Assembly (NCBI RefSeq): GCF_046736075.1
Contig: NZ_CP177163.1
Span: 1,984,001 to 2,048,000 of the forward strand
Source of the DNA: Stenotrophomonas sp046736075
GTDB taxonomy: Bacteria > Pseudomonadota > Gammaproteobacteria > Xanthomonadales > Xanthomonadaceae
Length of the DNA stretch: 64,000 bases
Reading direction: 5' to 3'
The number at the start of each line of letters is the position of its first letter. The first letter of the stretch is position 1. Below the pieces are notes generated by a model that made no database searches, had not been told where the DNA came from, and saw only the letters and a program-made list of their open reading frames with translations. The translations under genes and the position numbers were made by a program. Positions 35,320 through 44,607 of this stretch are shown here, one piece after another.

Positions 35320-36614
35320 GGCCGGCGCCGCCGCTGCTGGCACTGCTGTGCGGCTGGGGCCTGTGCGGGCTGCCGGTCGCGTTCGGGCTGTGGCCGGTGC
35401 GCGTCTGGTGGATGCTCGCCGCCGGCATCGCCGGGCTCGCGCTGATCGACCTGTTGCGCCTGTGGCGGCAGCCTTCGCCAAGCGTGCAGCGCGAGCTGCC
35501 TGAAGCGCTGGCGGTGAACGTGGACCGCAGCGTCACGCTGCGGCTGGAATCGAGCCTGCGCCAGCGCGTGGACGTATTCGACCTGGTCCCCGGTGCATGG
35601 GCCGTGCAGGGCCTGCCGCGCGCGTTGTCGCTCAAACCGATGGTGGCCAGCAGCGTGGACTACACGCTGACCCCGACCGCGCGTGGCCGCTTCATGTTCG
35701 ACGGCGTGCACCTGCGCGTGCACGCGCCGTGGCGCCTGTGGCGGCAACGGCGCACCCTGCCGCCAACGCTGGCGGTGAGGGTTTACCCCAACTTCGTGCC
35801 ATTGACCCGCTTCGCGCTGTTCAGCGCCGAACAGGCCTCGCGGCTCGTCGGGGCGCACCTGAAGCGCCGCCGTGGCGAAGGCACCGACTTCCACCAGATG
35901 CGCGAGTACCGCATCGGCGACAGCCTGCGGCAGATCGACTGGAAGGCGACCTCGCGCGCGCGCAAGCTGATCTCGCGCGAGTACCAGGACGAGAAGAACC
36001 AGCAGATGGTGCTGATGATCGACACCGGTCGCCGCATGATGGCCAGCGAAGGCGGCCTGTCGCACTTCGACCATGTGCTCAACGCGGCGCTGGTGGTGTC
36101 CTACCTGGCGCTGCGCCAGGGCGACGGCGTAGGGCTGTTCGCCAGTGGCGGCGACCAGCGCTGGGTGGCGCCGCAACGCGGCATGGGCGCGATCGATACC
36201 CTGCTGCGCGCCAGCCATGACCTGCAGGCACGCCCGGTGGCCACCGACTACCTGGCCGCGGCCACCGAGCTGAGCCTGCGCCAGCGCCGCCGCTCGCTGG
36301 TGATGCTGGTCACCAACGTGCGCGATGAAGACATCGAAGACCTGCTGGCAGCCGTGCGGCTGCTGCAGCGCCAGCACCTGGTGTGCGTGGCCAGCCTGCG
36401 CGAGCGGGAACTGGACGATGCGCTCGCCGAGCCGGTGGAGAGCATCGAGGACGCCACCCGGGCCGGCGCCATCGCGCGCTACCTGCAGCAGCGCAATGAA
36501 GCGCATGAAGCGCTGCGCAGTCATCGGGTGATGGTGCTGGATGTGACCGCGGATGCGCTGCCGGGCGCGCTGGTGGAGCGGTATCTGGCGGTCAAGCGCG
36601 ACGGGTTGTTGTAA
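35316..36614 (+). CDS. DUF58 (VWA-like) membrane protein
   Basis: A 432-residue protein with two N-terminal membrane helices and a DUF58 domain, seen in the signature GEGTDFHQMREYRIGDSLRQ followed by IDWKATSRARKLISREY. The VWA-like part begins VLMIDTGRRMM; the usual DxSxS metal site reads DTGRR, so metal binding may differ. It is the last gene of the six-gene set and the usual partner of MoxR. The role in the envelope is inferred from the family only. Confidence 0.9.
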   Translation: MRPAPPLLALLCGWGLCGLPVAFGLWPVRVWWMLAAGIAGLALIDLLRLWRQPSPSVQRELPEALAVNVDRSVTLRLESSLRQRVDVFDLVPGAWAVQGLPRALSLKPMVASSVDYTLTPTARGRFMFDGVHLRVHAPWRLWRQRRTLPPTLAVRVYPNFVPLTRFALFSAEQASRLVGAHLKRRRGEGTDFHQMREYRIGDSLRQIDWKATSRARKLISREYQDEKNQQMVLMIDTGRRMMASEGGLSHFDHVLNAALVVSYLALRQGDGVGLFASGGDQRWVAPQRGMGAIDTLLRASHDLQARPVATDYLAAATELSLRQRRRSLVMLVTNVRDEDIEDLLAAVRLLQRQHLVCVASLRERELDDALAEPVESIEDATRAGAIARYLQQRNEAHEALRSHRVMVLDVTADALPGALVERYLAVKRDGLL

Positions 36615-36741
36615 GGGGTGCCGAGCAACGGTTTCGGATCGGGAATTTGAATGACCCCGTAGCGCCGATAGTGATCCGCCACACAGCATGTCGGGTGGCC
36701 GTGGTCGAAGATCACGGCTACCCCGTTCCGGAACACGCCGC

Positions 36742-37170
36742 ATGCGTGCGCAGCCAGCGCTTTGCCTTTTTCTGCTCCTCCTGCCCGCCACGCTCGGCAG
36801 CGCTGCCGCCCAGACCGCGCCACCGGTCATCGTCCCGCAGGAGCTCCTCCAGACCGGCCACGCCTGGGACGGGTCGTTCTGGGCGTACCCCGCGACACCG
36901 CCGCAGATTACCCTGCAGCGTCTGCGTATTCCGCCCGACACCACCCTGGGCTGGCACCGGCATCCGATGCTCAACGTCGCCTATGTGGAGCGCGGTGCAA
37001 TCACCGTCGAACGCCGTCACGACGGGGGGCGGCGCCACTTCATCGCCGGTAGCGCCATCCCCGAAATGATGAACGTCCCCCATCGCGGTCACACCGGTGC
37101 GGATGGGGCTGATCTGCTGATCTTCTACGCGGGAACGCCGGGAATGCCGCTGTCCATTCCCGTGCCGTGA
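36742..37170 (+). CDS. exported cupin-domain protein
   Basis: A 142-residue protein with a signal peptide (LCLFLLLLPATLGSAAAQ) and a single cupin barrel: GWHRHPMLNVAYVERGAITV carries the metal-type His-x-His, and FIAGSAIPEMMNVPHRGHTG the second motif. The ATG at 36742 gives the signal peptide directly. Small periplasmic cupins bind metals or small molecules; the ligand is unknown. It stands alone, 127 bases after the DUF58 gene. Confidence 0.78.
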   Translation: MRAQPALCLFLLLLPATLGSAAAQTAPPVIVPQELLQTGHAWDGSFWAYPATPPQITLQRLRIPPDTTLGWHRHPMLNVAYVERGAITVERRHDGGRRHFIAGSAIPEMMNVPHRGHTGADGADLLIFYAGTPGMPLSIPVP

Positions 37171-37201
37171 GGCGTACCCACCCAACAGGCCCCGGTAGTA
37201 C

Positions 37202-37870
37202 CTACCGGATGGCGTTGGCCCTGGCGATCAGGCGCGCGGTGGCTTTCTGCAACAGCACACGGTTGCGCGCCAGCTTCATCCAGTGCGGCAGGCGCGAGAA
37301 CATCGAGCCATTGGCGACACCGGCGCGCTCGCGCAGCATGGCGCCGGCATAGTCGTGCAACGCCTGCAGATGCGCCTGGTTGTAGGCCCAGAGCAGCCCG
37401 GCGCGGGTGCGCTCGACCAGCAGCAGCGGCATGCCGAAGTACGGATCATTGGATTCGGCATCGCGTACCGGCTGCACGGTCACGCTGACATCGCTGCTGC
37501 GCCCGCACTGGGGGCATGCAACGGGAAGTGTGTGCAGGGGCGGCGAAGCCACCGCGCGATGCGCCTGTGCGTGCAGCCATTGGTGCCCGCAGTAGCCGCA
37601 CGGCCGCCGCCCGCTGTAGCACACCGGCCCTACCCAGGTACCAGCGCCACAGCGGCCGCAGCCGCAGGCGTTGCCTTCGTCGAGTACCAGACTGCAGGAC
37701 AGGCAGCGGAAGCTGGCCGTCCTGGATGCCCTGACCACCCAGCCGGGTGCGGCGCACCGGTGGCAACGCACGGCGATGCGGTCCGCGTAGCGCCACAGGC
37801 CATGCCCGTCGTCCAGATGGCGCCCCGCCACTGGCCCGGGGCGCAGGCTGCGGTTGCGCGCCATCGCCAT
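37202..37870 (-). CDS. zinc-ribbon protein downstream of ygiC-like gene
   Basis: A 222-residue protein with many paired cysteines: CHRC, CLSC, CGCGRCG, CGYCGHQW and CPQCG, in the first 125 residues, which suggests several zinc ribbons; the C-terminal half (LWAYNQAHLQALHDYAGAML) is helical. Its ATG overlaps the stop of the ygiC-like gene by one base (TGATG), so the two are co-translated. I know no function; similar zinc-ribbon genes occur beside potassium-channel or YgiC-type genes. Confidence 0.75.
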   Translation of the reverse strand: MAMARNRSLRPGPVAGRHLDDGHGLWRYADRIAVRCHRCAAPGWVVRASRTASFRCLSCSLVLDEGNACGCGRCGAGTWVGPVCYSGRRPCGYCGHQWLHAQAHRAVASPPLHTLPVACPQCGRSSDVSVTVQPVRDAESNDPYFGMPLLLVERTRAGLLWAYNQAHLQALHDYAGAMLRERAGVANGSMFSRLPHWMKLARNRVLLQKATARLIARANAIR

Positions 37871-39048
37871 CAGACGAAGATGCGGGTCGGTGCTTCGTCG
37901 ATGATCGCGTGCGGCACGAAGCGGGCGCTGTCGCGGGTGATGCGGCTGTTGTCTTCGCGGATGCCCATGCCACAGGCCTGGTCGCCCACGATCCAGCTGC
38001 CGACCAGCGGGTAGCCGCCATCGAACGCAGTGAGCGGATGGGCGGCCTGGCGGATCGCCGGGCCGGTGTACGGGCCTTCGCTTTCCTGCCAGCTGCCATC
38101 GGCCAGATGCATGGCCACATTGGCGCCTTCACGCGAGAACAGCGGCTTGCGCACCCAGCCGGCCGGCAGCGCGCTGCCGTCGTCGAACTCGGCCGCCAGC
38201 AGGTTGGGATGGCCGCGATGGCGCTGCCACAGCAACGGCAGCACGCCCTTGTTGCTGAGGATCGCCTTCCACGCCGGTTCCAGCAGCTGCACGCCCGAGG
38301 CAGGCAGTGCCTGGCCGAACGATTCGGTCATCAGGTCTTCCAGCGGGTACAGCTTGAACAGGCTGCCGATCACGGTGTCGTCCAGCGCGGTGAAGCGGCC
38401 ATCCTCGGACAGGCCGATGTCCTCGATCGCGATGGACTCGCCACGCAGCCCGGCCTGGGCGGCACAGTCGCGCAGGTAGGCCACGGTGCCCTGGTCTTCG
38501 ACCGAGGCGCCCACGGCACTGAAGTACAGCGGCGGCGGCAGCTGTGCCGACAGCGCGGCGAAGCGCTCGACCAGCGCCTCGTGGATGGCATTGAACTGAT
38601 CGGCGTGCGGCGGCAGACGGTTCTGGTTGCGCTGGTCTTCCAGCCATTGCCACTGGAAGAACGACGCCTCGAACAGCGAGGTCGGGGTGTCGTAATTGAG
38701 CTCGTAGAGCTTGGCCGGGCCGGTGCCGTCGTAGGCGAAGTCGAGCCGGCCGTACAGGTGCGGCTCGCGACGGCGCCAGCTGTCGGCGATCCAGTCGCGG
38801 AACGCCGGCGGGATCGCCAGCTGGTCCATCAACTGCTGGCTGCCCACCACCTCGTCAACCAGGTCCATCGCCATTGCATGCAGCTCGGCGCTGGGGTCTT
38901 CGATGTCCTGCTCGATCTGGCGCAGGGTGAACGCGTAGTACGCGCTCTCATCCCAGTACGGCAGGCCATCGATGGTGTGGAAGGCGAACCCCGACTCCTC
39001 GGCCCGGGCGCGCCATTGGCTGCGCTCGGCAATACGTACGCGCTGCAT
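37870..39048 (-). CDS. ygiC: YgiC-type glutathionylspermidine synthase family protein (ATP-grasp)
   Basis: A 392-residue member of the glutathionylspermidine synthase preATP-grasp/ATP-grasp family. It has GLPYWDESAYYAFTLRQIEQ, RLDFAYDGTGPAKLYELNYD, PTSLFEASFFQWQW and KPLFSREGANVAMH. Proteins of this group ligate a peptide or polyamine with ATP, but bacterial YgiC has no proven glutathionylspermidine synthesis. The order DUF1190 gene then this gene equals ygiB-ygiC of E. coli, three bases apart here. The substrate is unknown. Confidence 0.9.
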   Translation of the reverse strand: MQRVRIAERSQWRARAEESGFAFHTIDGLPYWDESAYYAFTLRQIEQDIEDPSAELHAMAMDLVDEVVGSQQLMDQLAIPPAFRDWIADSWRRREPHLYGRLDFAYDGTGPAKLYELNYDTPTSLFEASFFQWQWLEDQRNQNRLPPHADQFNAIHEALVERFAALSAQLPPPLYFSAVGASVEDQGTVAYLRDCAAQAGLRGESIAIEDIGLSEDGRFTALDDTVIGSLFKLYPLEDLMTESFGQALPASGVQLLEPAWKAILSNKGVLPLLWQRHRGHPNLLAAEFDDGSALPAGWVRKPLFSREGANVAMHLADGSWQESEGPYTGPAIRQAAHPLTAFDGGYPLVGSWIVGDQACGMGIREDNSRITRDSARFVPHAIIDEAPTRIFV

Positions 39049-39051
39049 CGA

Positions 39052-39615
39052 TCAGCCGCCGACGCTGCTGCGGTTGCTGCTGGTGCTGCCGAAGCCGCCA
39101 CGGCTGGCGGTAACGGCACGGTTCGGGGTGGCGCTGACCGGGGCCAGGCCCGCCTTGCCGGCACCGATGCCGCTGGCGGTATTCAGCCCGCCGCTGCCGC
39201 CCGGGGCCGGACGCGCCCAGCCCTTGGCCTTGTCCTGGTAGGCCGGGGCCGCCGAGGGCTGCTGCGCCAGACCGGCGCCGCGGTTGCTGAGCATCTGCGA
39301 CATGAAGAAGCCCATCATCATCGGGCCGATGAACGAGTGGCCGGTCGAGGTCTTCTGTTCCACGCACTGCTCGGCGTTGTACTCGGCCTCGCAGGCCTCG
39401 CGCGAGGCGTACTTCGGCGCGGCATCGGCCGACTGCTTCTGGGCCTCGGCGAACGCGGTACGGCAGCTCGACGGGTCGCCGGTGGCGTCGGCGCAGGCCT
39501 GCACCGAGGTGTACAGCCCTTCCTGCACCTGGACAGCCTCGTCCTTCTGGCAGGCAGTGAACAGCAGCGGCGCGGCGCTCATCAGCAGCAGCGCGGTGGT
39601 CCTGGAACGTTTCAT
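39052..39615 (-). CDS. ygiB: YgiB-like DUF1190 lipoprotein
   Basis: A 187-residue protein starting MKRSRTTALLLMSAAPLLFT with a lipobox cysteine (TACQKD). The DUF1190 domain shows conserved cysteines in VQACADATGDPSSC, ACEAEYNAEQC, then a Gly-rich helix (FIGPMMMGFFMSQML) and a Ser/Gly-rich tail. It directly precedes the ygiC-like gene, as in enterobacteria. The ATG at 39615 gives the signal peptide; a longer frame to 39672 lacks support. Confidence 0.85.
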   Translation of the reverse strand: MKRSRTTALLLMSAAPLLFTACQKDEAVQVQEGLYTSVQACADATGDPSSCRTAFAEAQKQSADAAPKYASREACEAEYNAEQCVEQKTSTGHSFIGPMMMGFFMSQMLSNRGAGLAQQPSAAPAYQDKAKGWARPAPGGSGGLNTASGIGAGKAGLAPVSATPNRAVTASRGGFGSTSSNRSSVGG

Positions 39616-39830
39616 GGCGTCATGCCCCCTCGTGCGGTTATCCGCCCCATGATGCCTGATCGCCGCGAACAACCGAAATCGGCAAAGCCGAAAAGATGAA
39701 CGGCATTTCAGGATGCAGCCTATCGGAGCAGTCGCCTGCCGGCGGCGGGTGGTTGCAAACGCAACCGCAATTTTTGGGCAGAATCGAGGCGAAACGCGCC
39801 CCCACGGCCCGCCAGATCCTGCCAGCCACC

Positions 39831-41657
39831 ATGCCTGAATACCGCTCCCGCACTTCCACCGCCGGCCGCAACATGGCCGGGGCCCGCGCCCTGTGGCGCG
39901 CCACCGGCATGACCGATGGCGACTTCCACAAGCCGATCATCGCCATCGCCAACTCGTTCACCCAGTTCGTGCCCGGCCACGTCCATCTGAAGGATCTCGG
40001 CCAGCTGGTGGCGCGCGAGATCGAGCAGGTGGGCGGCGTGGCCAAGGAGTTCAATACGATCGCGGTGGACGACGGCATCGCGATGGGCCACGACGGCATG
40101 CTGTATTCGCTGCCCAGCCGCGAGATCATCGCCGACTCGGTGGAGTACATGGTCAACGCGCACTGCGCCGATGCGCTGGTGTGCATCTCCAACTGCGACA
40201 AGATCACCCCCGGCATGCTGATGGCGGCGCTGCGCCTGGACATCCCGGTGGTGTTCGTGTCCGGCGGTCCGATGGAGGCCGGCAAGACGCGCCTGTCCGA
40301 GCACAAACTGGACCTGGTGGATGCGATGGTGATCGCGGCCGATGAAAGCGCCAGCGACGAGAAGGTCGCCGAATACGAGCGCAGCGCCTGCCCCACCTGC
40401 GGCTCGTGCTCGGGCATGTTCACCGCCAACTCGATGAACTGCCTGACCGAAGCGCTGGGCCTGTCGCTGCCGGGCAACGGCTCGACCCTGGCCACGCATG
40501 CCGACCGCGAGCAGCTGTTCCGCCGCGCCGGGCGCCTGATCGTGGAACTGTGCCACCGCTGGTACGGCGGCGAGGATGCCCGCGCGCTGCCGCGCGGCAT
40601 CGCCACGCGTGCCGCGTTCGAGAACGCGATGACGCTGGACATCGCGATGGGCGGCTCGACCAACACCATCCTGCATCTGCTGGCCGCAGCGCAGGAGGCG
40701 GAGGTGGACTTCGACCTGCATGCCATCGACGAACTCTCGCGACGCGTGCCGCAGCTGTGCAAGGTGGCGCCGAACACGCCGAAATACCACATGGAGGACG
40801 TGCACCGCGCCGGCGGCGTGTTTGCCATTCTCGGCTCGCTGGCGCGCGGCGGCCTGCTGCATACCGACGTGCCGACGGTCCACAGCCGCACACTGGCCGA
40901 GGCGATCGCACGCTGGGACGTCGCCGTGAGCGGCGATGAGAAGGTGCACGACTTCTTCCGCGCCGGCCCCGCCGGCATCCCGACCCAAGTCGCGTTCAGC
41001 CAGGCCACGCGCTGGCCGACGCTGGACCTGGACCGCGCCGAAGGCTGTATCCGCGATGTCGCCAATGCCTACTCCGCCGAGGGTGGCCTGGCGGTGCTGC
41101 GCGGCAACCTTGCCGTGGATGGCTGCGTGGTGAAGACCGCCGGCGTGGATGAATCCATCCACGTGTTCGAAGGCAACGCGCGCGTGTTCGAAAGCCAGGA
41201 CGACGCGGTGCGCGGCATCCTCGCCGACGAGGTGGTGGCCGGCGACGTGGTGGTGATCCGCTACGAAGGCCCGCGCGGTGGCCCGGGCATGCAGGAGATG
41301 CTGTACCCGACCAGCTACCTCAAGTCCAAGGGGCTGGGCAAACAGTGCGCGCTGCTGACCGATGGGCGCTTCTCCGGCGGCACCTCCGGGCTGTCGATCG
41401 GCCATGCCTCGCCCGAAGCCGCTGCGGGGGGCACGATCGGCCTGGTCCGCGAAGGCGACCGCATCCGCATCGACATTCCGGCACGGCGCATCGATCTGCT
41501 GGTGGATGACGCCACGCTGGCCGCACGCCGCGCCGAACAGGACACGCTCGGCTGGAAACCGCGCGAGGCGCGCCCGCGCAAGGTCACCGGCGCGCTCAAG
41601 GCGTATGCGCTGCTCGCCACCAGTGCCGACAAGGGCGCGGTGCGCAGCATCCGGTAG
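39831..41657 (+). CDS. ilvD: dihydroxy-acid dehydratase
   Basis: A 608-residue IlvD that makes the 2-keto acids of valine, leucine and isoleucine synthesis. Cluster cysteines lie in ISNCDKITPGM and ACPTCGSCSGMFTANSMN; DGRFSGGTSGLSIGHASPEA near the end is diagnostic. The ATG at 39831 (MPEYRSRTSTAGRNM) fits the family start. The stop codon TAG at 41655-41657 is formed by the GTAG of the first repeat of the array that follows, so the repeat array has reached into the end of the gene. Confidence 0.97.
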   Translation: MPEYRSRTSTAGRNMAGARALWRATGMTDGDFHKPIIAIANSFTQFVPGHVHLKDLGQLVAREIEQVGGVAKEFNTIAVDDGIAMGHDGMLYSLPSREIIADSVEYMVNAHCADALVCISNCDKITPGMLMAALRLDIPVVFVSGGPMEAGKTRLSEHKLDLVDAMVIAADESASDEKVAEYERSACPTCGSCSGMFTANSMNCLTEALGLSLPGNGSTLATHADREQLFRRAGRLIVELCHRWYGGEDARALPRGIATRAAFENAMTLDIAMGGSTNTILHLLAAAQEAEVDFDLHAIDELSRRVPQLCKVAPNTPKYHMEDVHRAGGVFAILGSLARGGLLHTDVPTVHSRTLAEAIARWDVAVSGDEKVHDFFRAGPAGIPTQVAFSQATRWPTLDLDRAEGCIRDVANAYSAEGGLAVLRGNLAVDGCVVKTAGVDESIHVFEGNARVFESQDDAVRGILADEVVAGDVVVIRYEGPRGGPGMQEMLYPTSYLKSKGLGKQCALLTDGRFSGGTSGLSIGHASPEAAAGGTIGLVREGDRIRIDIPARRIDLLVDDATLAARRAEQDTLGWKPREARPRKVTGALKAYALLATSADKGAVRSIR

Positions 41658-41943
41658 TGCCGGCCGCTGGCCGGCTCATGGACCATCCAGCATCCGGTAG
41701 TGCCGGCCGCTGGCCGGCTCATGGCGCAGCCCAGCATCCGGTAGTGCCGGCCGCTGGCCGGCTCATGGAGCATCCCATCATCCGGTAGTGCCGGCCGCTG
41801 GCCGGCTCATGGAGCATCCCAACATCCGGTAGTGCCGGCCGCTGGCCGGCTCATGGCGCATCCCAGCATCCGGTAGTGCCGGCCGCTGGCCGGCTCATGG
41901 ACCATCCCAGCATGGCGAGGAGCCGGCCAGCGGCCGGCACTAC
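41649..41943. repeat. array of six direct GTAG palindromic repeats and one inverted copy
   Basis: Units begin CATCCGGTAGTGCCGGCC at 41649, 41691, 41735, 41779, 41823 and 41867, so the period is 42-44 bases. Each unit holds GCCGGCCGCTGGCCGGC, a perfect-type hairpin. An inverted copy ends at 41943. The units are nearly identical, so the expansion is recent. This and the following duplication fill the 366 bases between ilvD and the helicase gene; no gene is seen there. Confidence 0.93.
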
Positions 41944-42013
41944 GCGGTCCCCGTTACCCGATGACGCGTTTGAAGTACGCGGTCCCCGTTACCCGATGAC
42001 GCGTTTGAAGTAC
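41944..42013. repeat. two tandem 35-base copies of the 3' end of the helicase gene
   Basis: Two identical 35-base units (41944-41978, 41979-42013) repeat, with a few changes, the sequence at 42014 onward that holds the stop and last codons (FKRVIG) of the helicase gene. The copies lie outside the present gene, which stops at 42024. Confidence 0.85.
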
Positions 42014-42023
42014 GCTGTTCCCG

Positions 42024-44126
42024 TTAACCGATGACCCGCTTGAACGGCGGCAGCGAATCGATGATGCGCTTGCCGTAGCGGCGGGTCAGCAGCCGCGAGT
42101 CGAGGATGATCACGCGGCCGGTATCGGTCGAGGTACGGATCAGGCGGCCGGCGAACTGGGTCAATGTGCGCAACGCGTGCGGGATCGCGATCAGGTTGAA
42201 GGCGTTCAGGCCGCGGCTCTCGAACCACTCGCCGAGCGTGGAGGTCTGCGGGTCGGTGGGCACCGCGAACGGTACCTGGGTGATCACCACGGTGGTGCAC
42301 GCCTCGCCGGGCAGATCCAGGCCTTCGCCGAACGAGTTCAGCCCGAACAACACCGAGCCCTCCCCGGCGGAGGTACGCCGCAGGTGCTCGTCGATCATTT
42401 TCTGCTTGGCCGTTTCGCCCTGCACCAGCACCCGCTTGCGCTCGGCGGCCGGCATCAGCTCGGCGACCTTTTCCATCTTCCAGCGCGAGGTGAACAGCAC
42501 GATGCTGCCCTTGTCCCAGTCCAGCTCCTTGACCAGGTATTTGGCGACTTCCTTGGGGTGACCTACCTTGTCATCCGGGGTCACCGGGAACGCCGGCACG
42601 ATCAGTTCTGCCTGGTTGGGCAGGTCGAATGGCGAGGCCAGCGAGACCATCTCCGCCTCGGCGGGAATGCCGTTGTCGATCGCCAGGGCCTGGAAGTCGC
42701 CGCCGCCGGTGAGCGTGGCCGAGGTCATCACCACCGAATCCACCTCGTCCCACAGCAGCTTGCGCAGCACGTTGGCCGCCGACACCGGCGAGCCGTGCAG
42801 GATCAGGTCGCCGTCGCGCGACAGCGTGACCCAGCGCGCGGTCGGCGGCTGGCCCTCCTTGTCCTCGCGGCGCCAGGCCGCCCACAGGTTGTGCTGCTGC
42901 TCGATCATTTCCAGCGCCATCCCGAGGGTGCGCTGCAGGCGCTCGCGCGCGGCATCCTCGGGCTTGCCCTTGGCCACCTGCGCATGCGCGGCATGGGCCC
43001 AGTTGAACAGCGCGCGCGTGTCGTCGGCGAGCGCCTCGATGTCGGCCATCCAGATATCCGGCAGGCGTCCGTTGGGTGCGCGCCACATCGGCTCCTGCGC
43101 CGACGGATCGGGATGCCAGCTGCGTCCGACCACGTCGCGGAAGGCCTTGAGCTGCTTGCTGACGCGCGCCGCCACCTCGATTGCTTCGTTGGGCAGCAGG
43201 TTGCCCAGCTTGTCCTTGTCCACGGCGCGGTAGGCCGCCGCGATCACGATCTGCAGCCGGCCGGTGCGCTTGGCCATCTCGTCCATCGCCAAGCTGGCCG
43301 CGCCCTGGTCGATGGCGACATTGCCGATGTGATGGCCTTCGTCGAGCACCAGCAGCATGTCGCCGGGCGGGGCGATCAGCGGCTGGCCGTTGTCGCTCTC
43401 GCCGATCGACAGCGCCGACAACAGCAGCGCGTGATTGGTGACCACGATCTGCGCCTCACGCACCGTGTTGCGCGAGCGCAGCACCGCGCACTGCGCCGAG
43501 TACGCGCACTTGCGCCCGGCGCATCCCGACGCCGGCGTGGTGATGCGCGAGCGCAGGGTGTTGCTGATCGTTTCCGGCGCGTTGTCCAGGTCACCGTTCC
43601 AGCGACCTTCGAGGAAGGCCTTGCTCAGCGACTGCGCCAGATCCATCTCGATCGGTGCCAGCGGGCGATCGAACAGCGGCTGCTCGTCCTCGAACATGCC
43701 TTCCTGCGCGCCGTCGCCATGCGCTTCGGCGGCGTTGCGGGTGCACAGGTAGCGGGTGCGTCCCTTGGCCAGCGCCACAGTGGCTTCAATGCCGGTGGCC
43801 TTGAGGAAATTGGGAATGTCGCGCTCGAACAGCTGCGACTGCAGCGCCACGGTGCCGGTGCTGATCACCAGCTTCTTCTTCGTGGCCAGTGCGATCGGCA
43901 CGCCGGCGGTCAGGTAGCCCAGCGACTTGCCCACGCCGGTGGGCGCTTCGACCACGCCAACGCCGCCGCTCTGCGACAGCGCACGCGAGACCACGCCGAT
44001 CATCTGGCTCTGCGAACGCCGGGTGCTGAAGCCGGGGGTATTGGCCTGCAGCTTGGCGTAGGCATCGCGGATGACGGTTTTGAGCTCGTCGTTCAGCGCG
44101 CGCGGGGCTTCAACTTTTTCGGTCAC
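42024..44126 (-). CDS. dinG: DinG-family ATP-dependent DNA helicase
   Basis: A 700-residue superfamily 2 helicase of the DinG/XPD type. Walker A is VEAPTGVGKSLGYL; cluster cysteines are in RTRYLCTRN and SGCAGRKCAYSAQC; motif II is LVLDEGHHIGN (DEGH instead of DEAH); motif VI lies in AGRLIRTSTDTGRVIILD. It unwinds 5'-overhang, R-loop or D-loop structures in DNA repair. The 3' end borders tandem copies of its own last codons. The name dinG versus yoaA cannot be decided by eye. Confidence 0.9.
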   Translation of the reverse strand: MTEKVEAPRALNDELKTVIRDAYAKLQANTPGFSTRRSQSQMIGVVSRALSQSGGVGVVEAPTGVGKSLGYLTAGVPIALATKKKLVISTGTVALQSQLFERDIPNFLKATGIEATVALAKGRTRYLCTRNAAEAHGDGAQEGMFEDEQPLFDRPLAPIEMDLAQSLSKAFLEGRWNGDLDNAPETISNTLRSRITTPASGCAGRKCAYSAQCAVLRSRNTVREAQIVVTNHALLLSALSIGESDNGQPLIAPPGDMLLVLDEGHHIGNVAIDQGAASLAMDEMAKRTGRLQIVIAAAYRAVDKDKLGNLLPNEAIEVAARVSKQLKAFRDVVGRSWHPDPSAQEPMWRAPNGRLPDIWMADIEALADDTRALFNWAHAAHAQVAKGKPEDAARERLQRTLGMALEMIEQQHNLWAAWRREDKEGQPPTARWVTLSRDGDLILHGSPVSAANVLRKLLWDEVDSVVMTSATLTGGGDFQALAIDNGIPAEAEMVSLASPFDLPNQAELIVPAFPVTPDDKVGHPKEVAKYLVKELDWDKGSIVLFTSRWKMEKVAELMPAAERKRVLVQGETAKQKMIDEHLRRTSAGEGSVLFGLNSFGEGLDLPGEACTTVVITQVPFAVPTDPQTSTLGEWFESRGLNAFNLIAIPHALRTLTQFAGRLIRTSTDTGRVIILDSRLLTRRYGKRIIDSLPPFKRVIG

Positions 44127-44253
44127 GCCGGGAGGGTCCTGCCTGAATCACGGCCGGTATTTTCTCATGCCCACGCCCCCGCCGTGGCCGGCATTGGTTC
44201 AGTTCCGCGACGCGGCGCACGCCGGCAGACCCGGCGGCGCCACGCGGGCGGGT

Positions 44254-44601
44254 TCAGCCGACCGTGCCGCGCTGGCGCAGCGCGCGGGTCATCGCCCAGA
44301 CCACCAGCACCAGGCCGAATGCCTCGGCCAGCGACAGGCCGAAGTGGGCGACGCCCAGCCACAGGCTGAGCGACTGCAGGTTCTCGTACTGGTTCTGCTG
44401 TATCCACCACACCGGCAGCAGCGACACCACCATGCCGAGGATGCAGGTGGCCGCCAGGATGCCCAGCCCGGACAGCGCCGCGGTGCGGACCGCGCCGCGC
44501 GGGCTGTCCACCACCCACACCAGGGCCACGCCCAGCGCGATCAGGATCGGCAGGCGTACGCCCACCAGGCTCAGCATCGTCATCAACATCCCGGTATCCA
44601 T
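44254..44601 (-). CDS. small membrane protein, 115 aa
   Basis: Three hydrophobic helices are visible (LPILIALGVALVWVVDSP, LSGLGILAATCILGMVVSLL, AEAFGLVLVVWAMTRAL). It starts six bases after the aroE stop and is likely co-transcribed. No family function is known to me. Confidence 0.75.
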   Translation of the reverse strand: MDTGMLMTMLSLVGVRLPILIALGVALVWVVDSPRGAVRTAALSGLGILAATCILGMVVSLLPVWWIQQNQYENLQSLSLWLGVAHFGLSLAEAFGLVLVVWAMTRALRQRGTVG

Positions 44602-44607
44602 GTCCGG

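Noticed and set aside
41649..41943. Possible CRISPR array because of regular 42-44-base spacing
   Set aside because: There are no unique spacers; almost the whole unit is repeated, and each is a GTAG hairpin. No cas genes are present.
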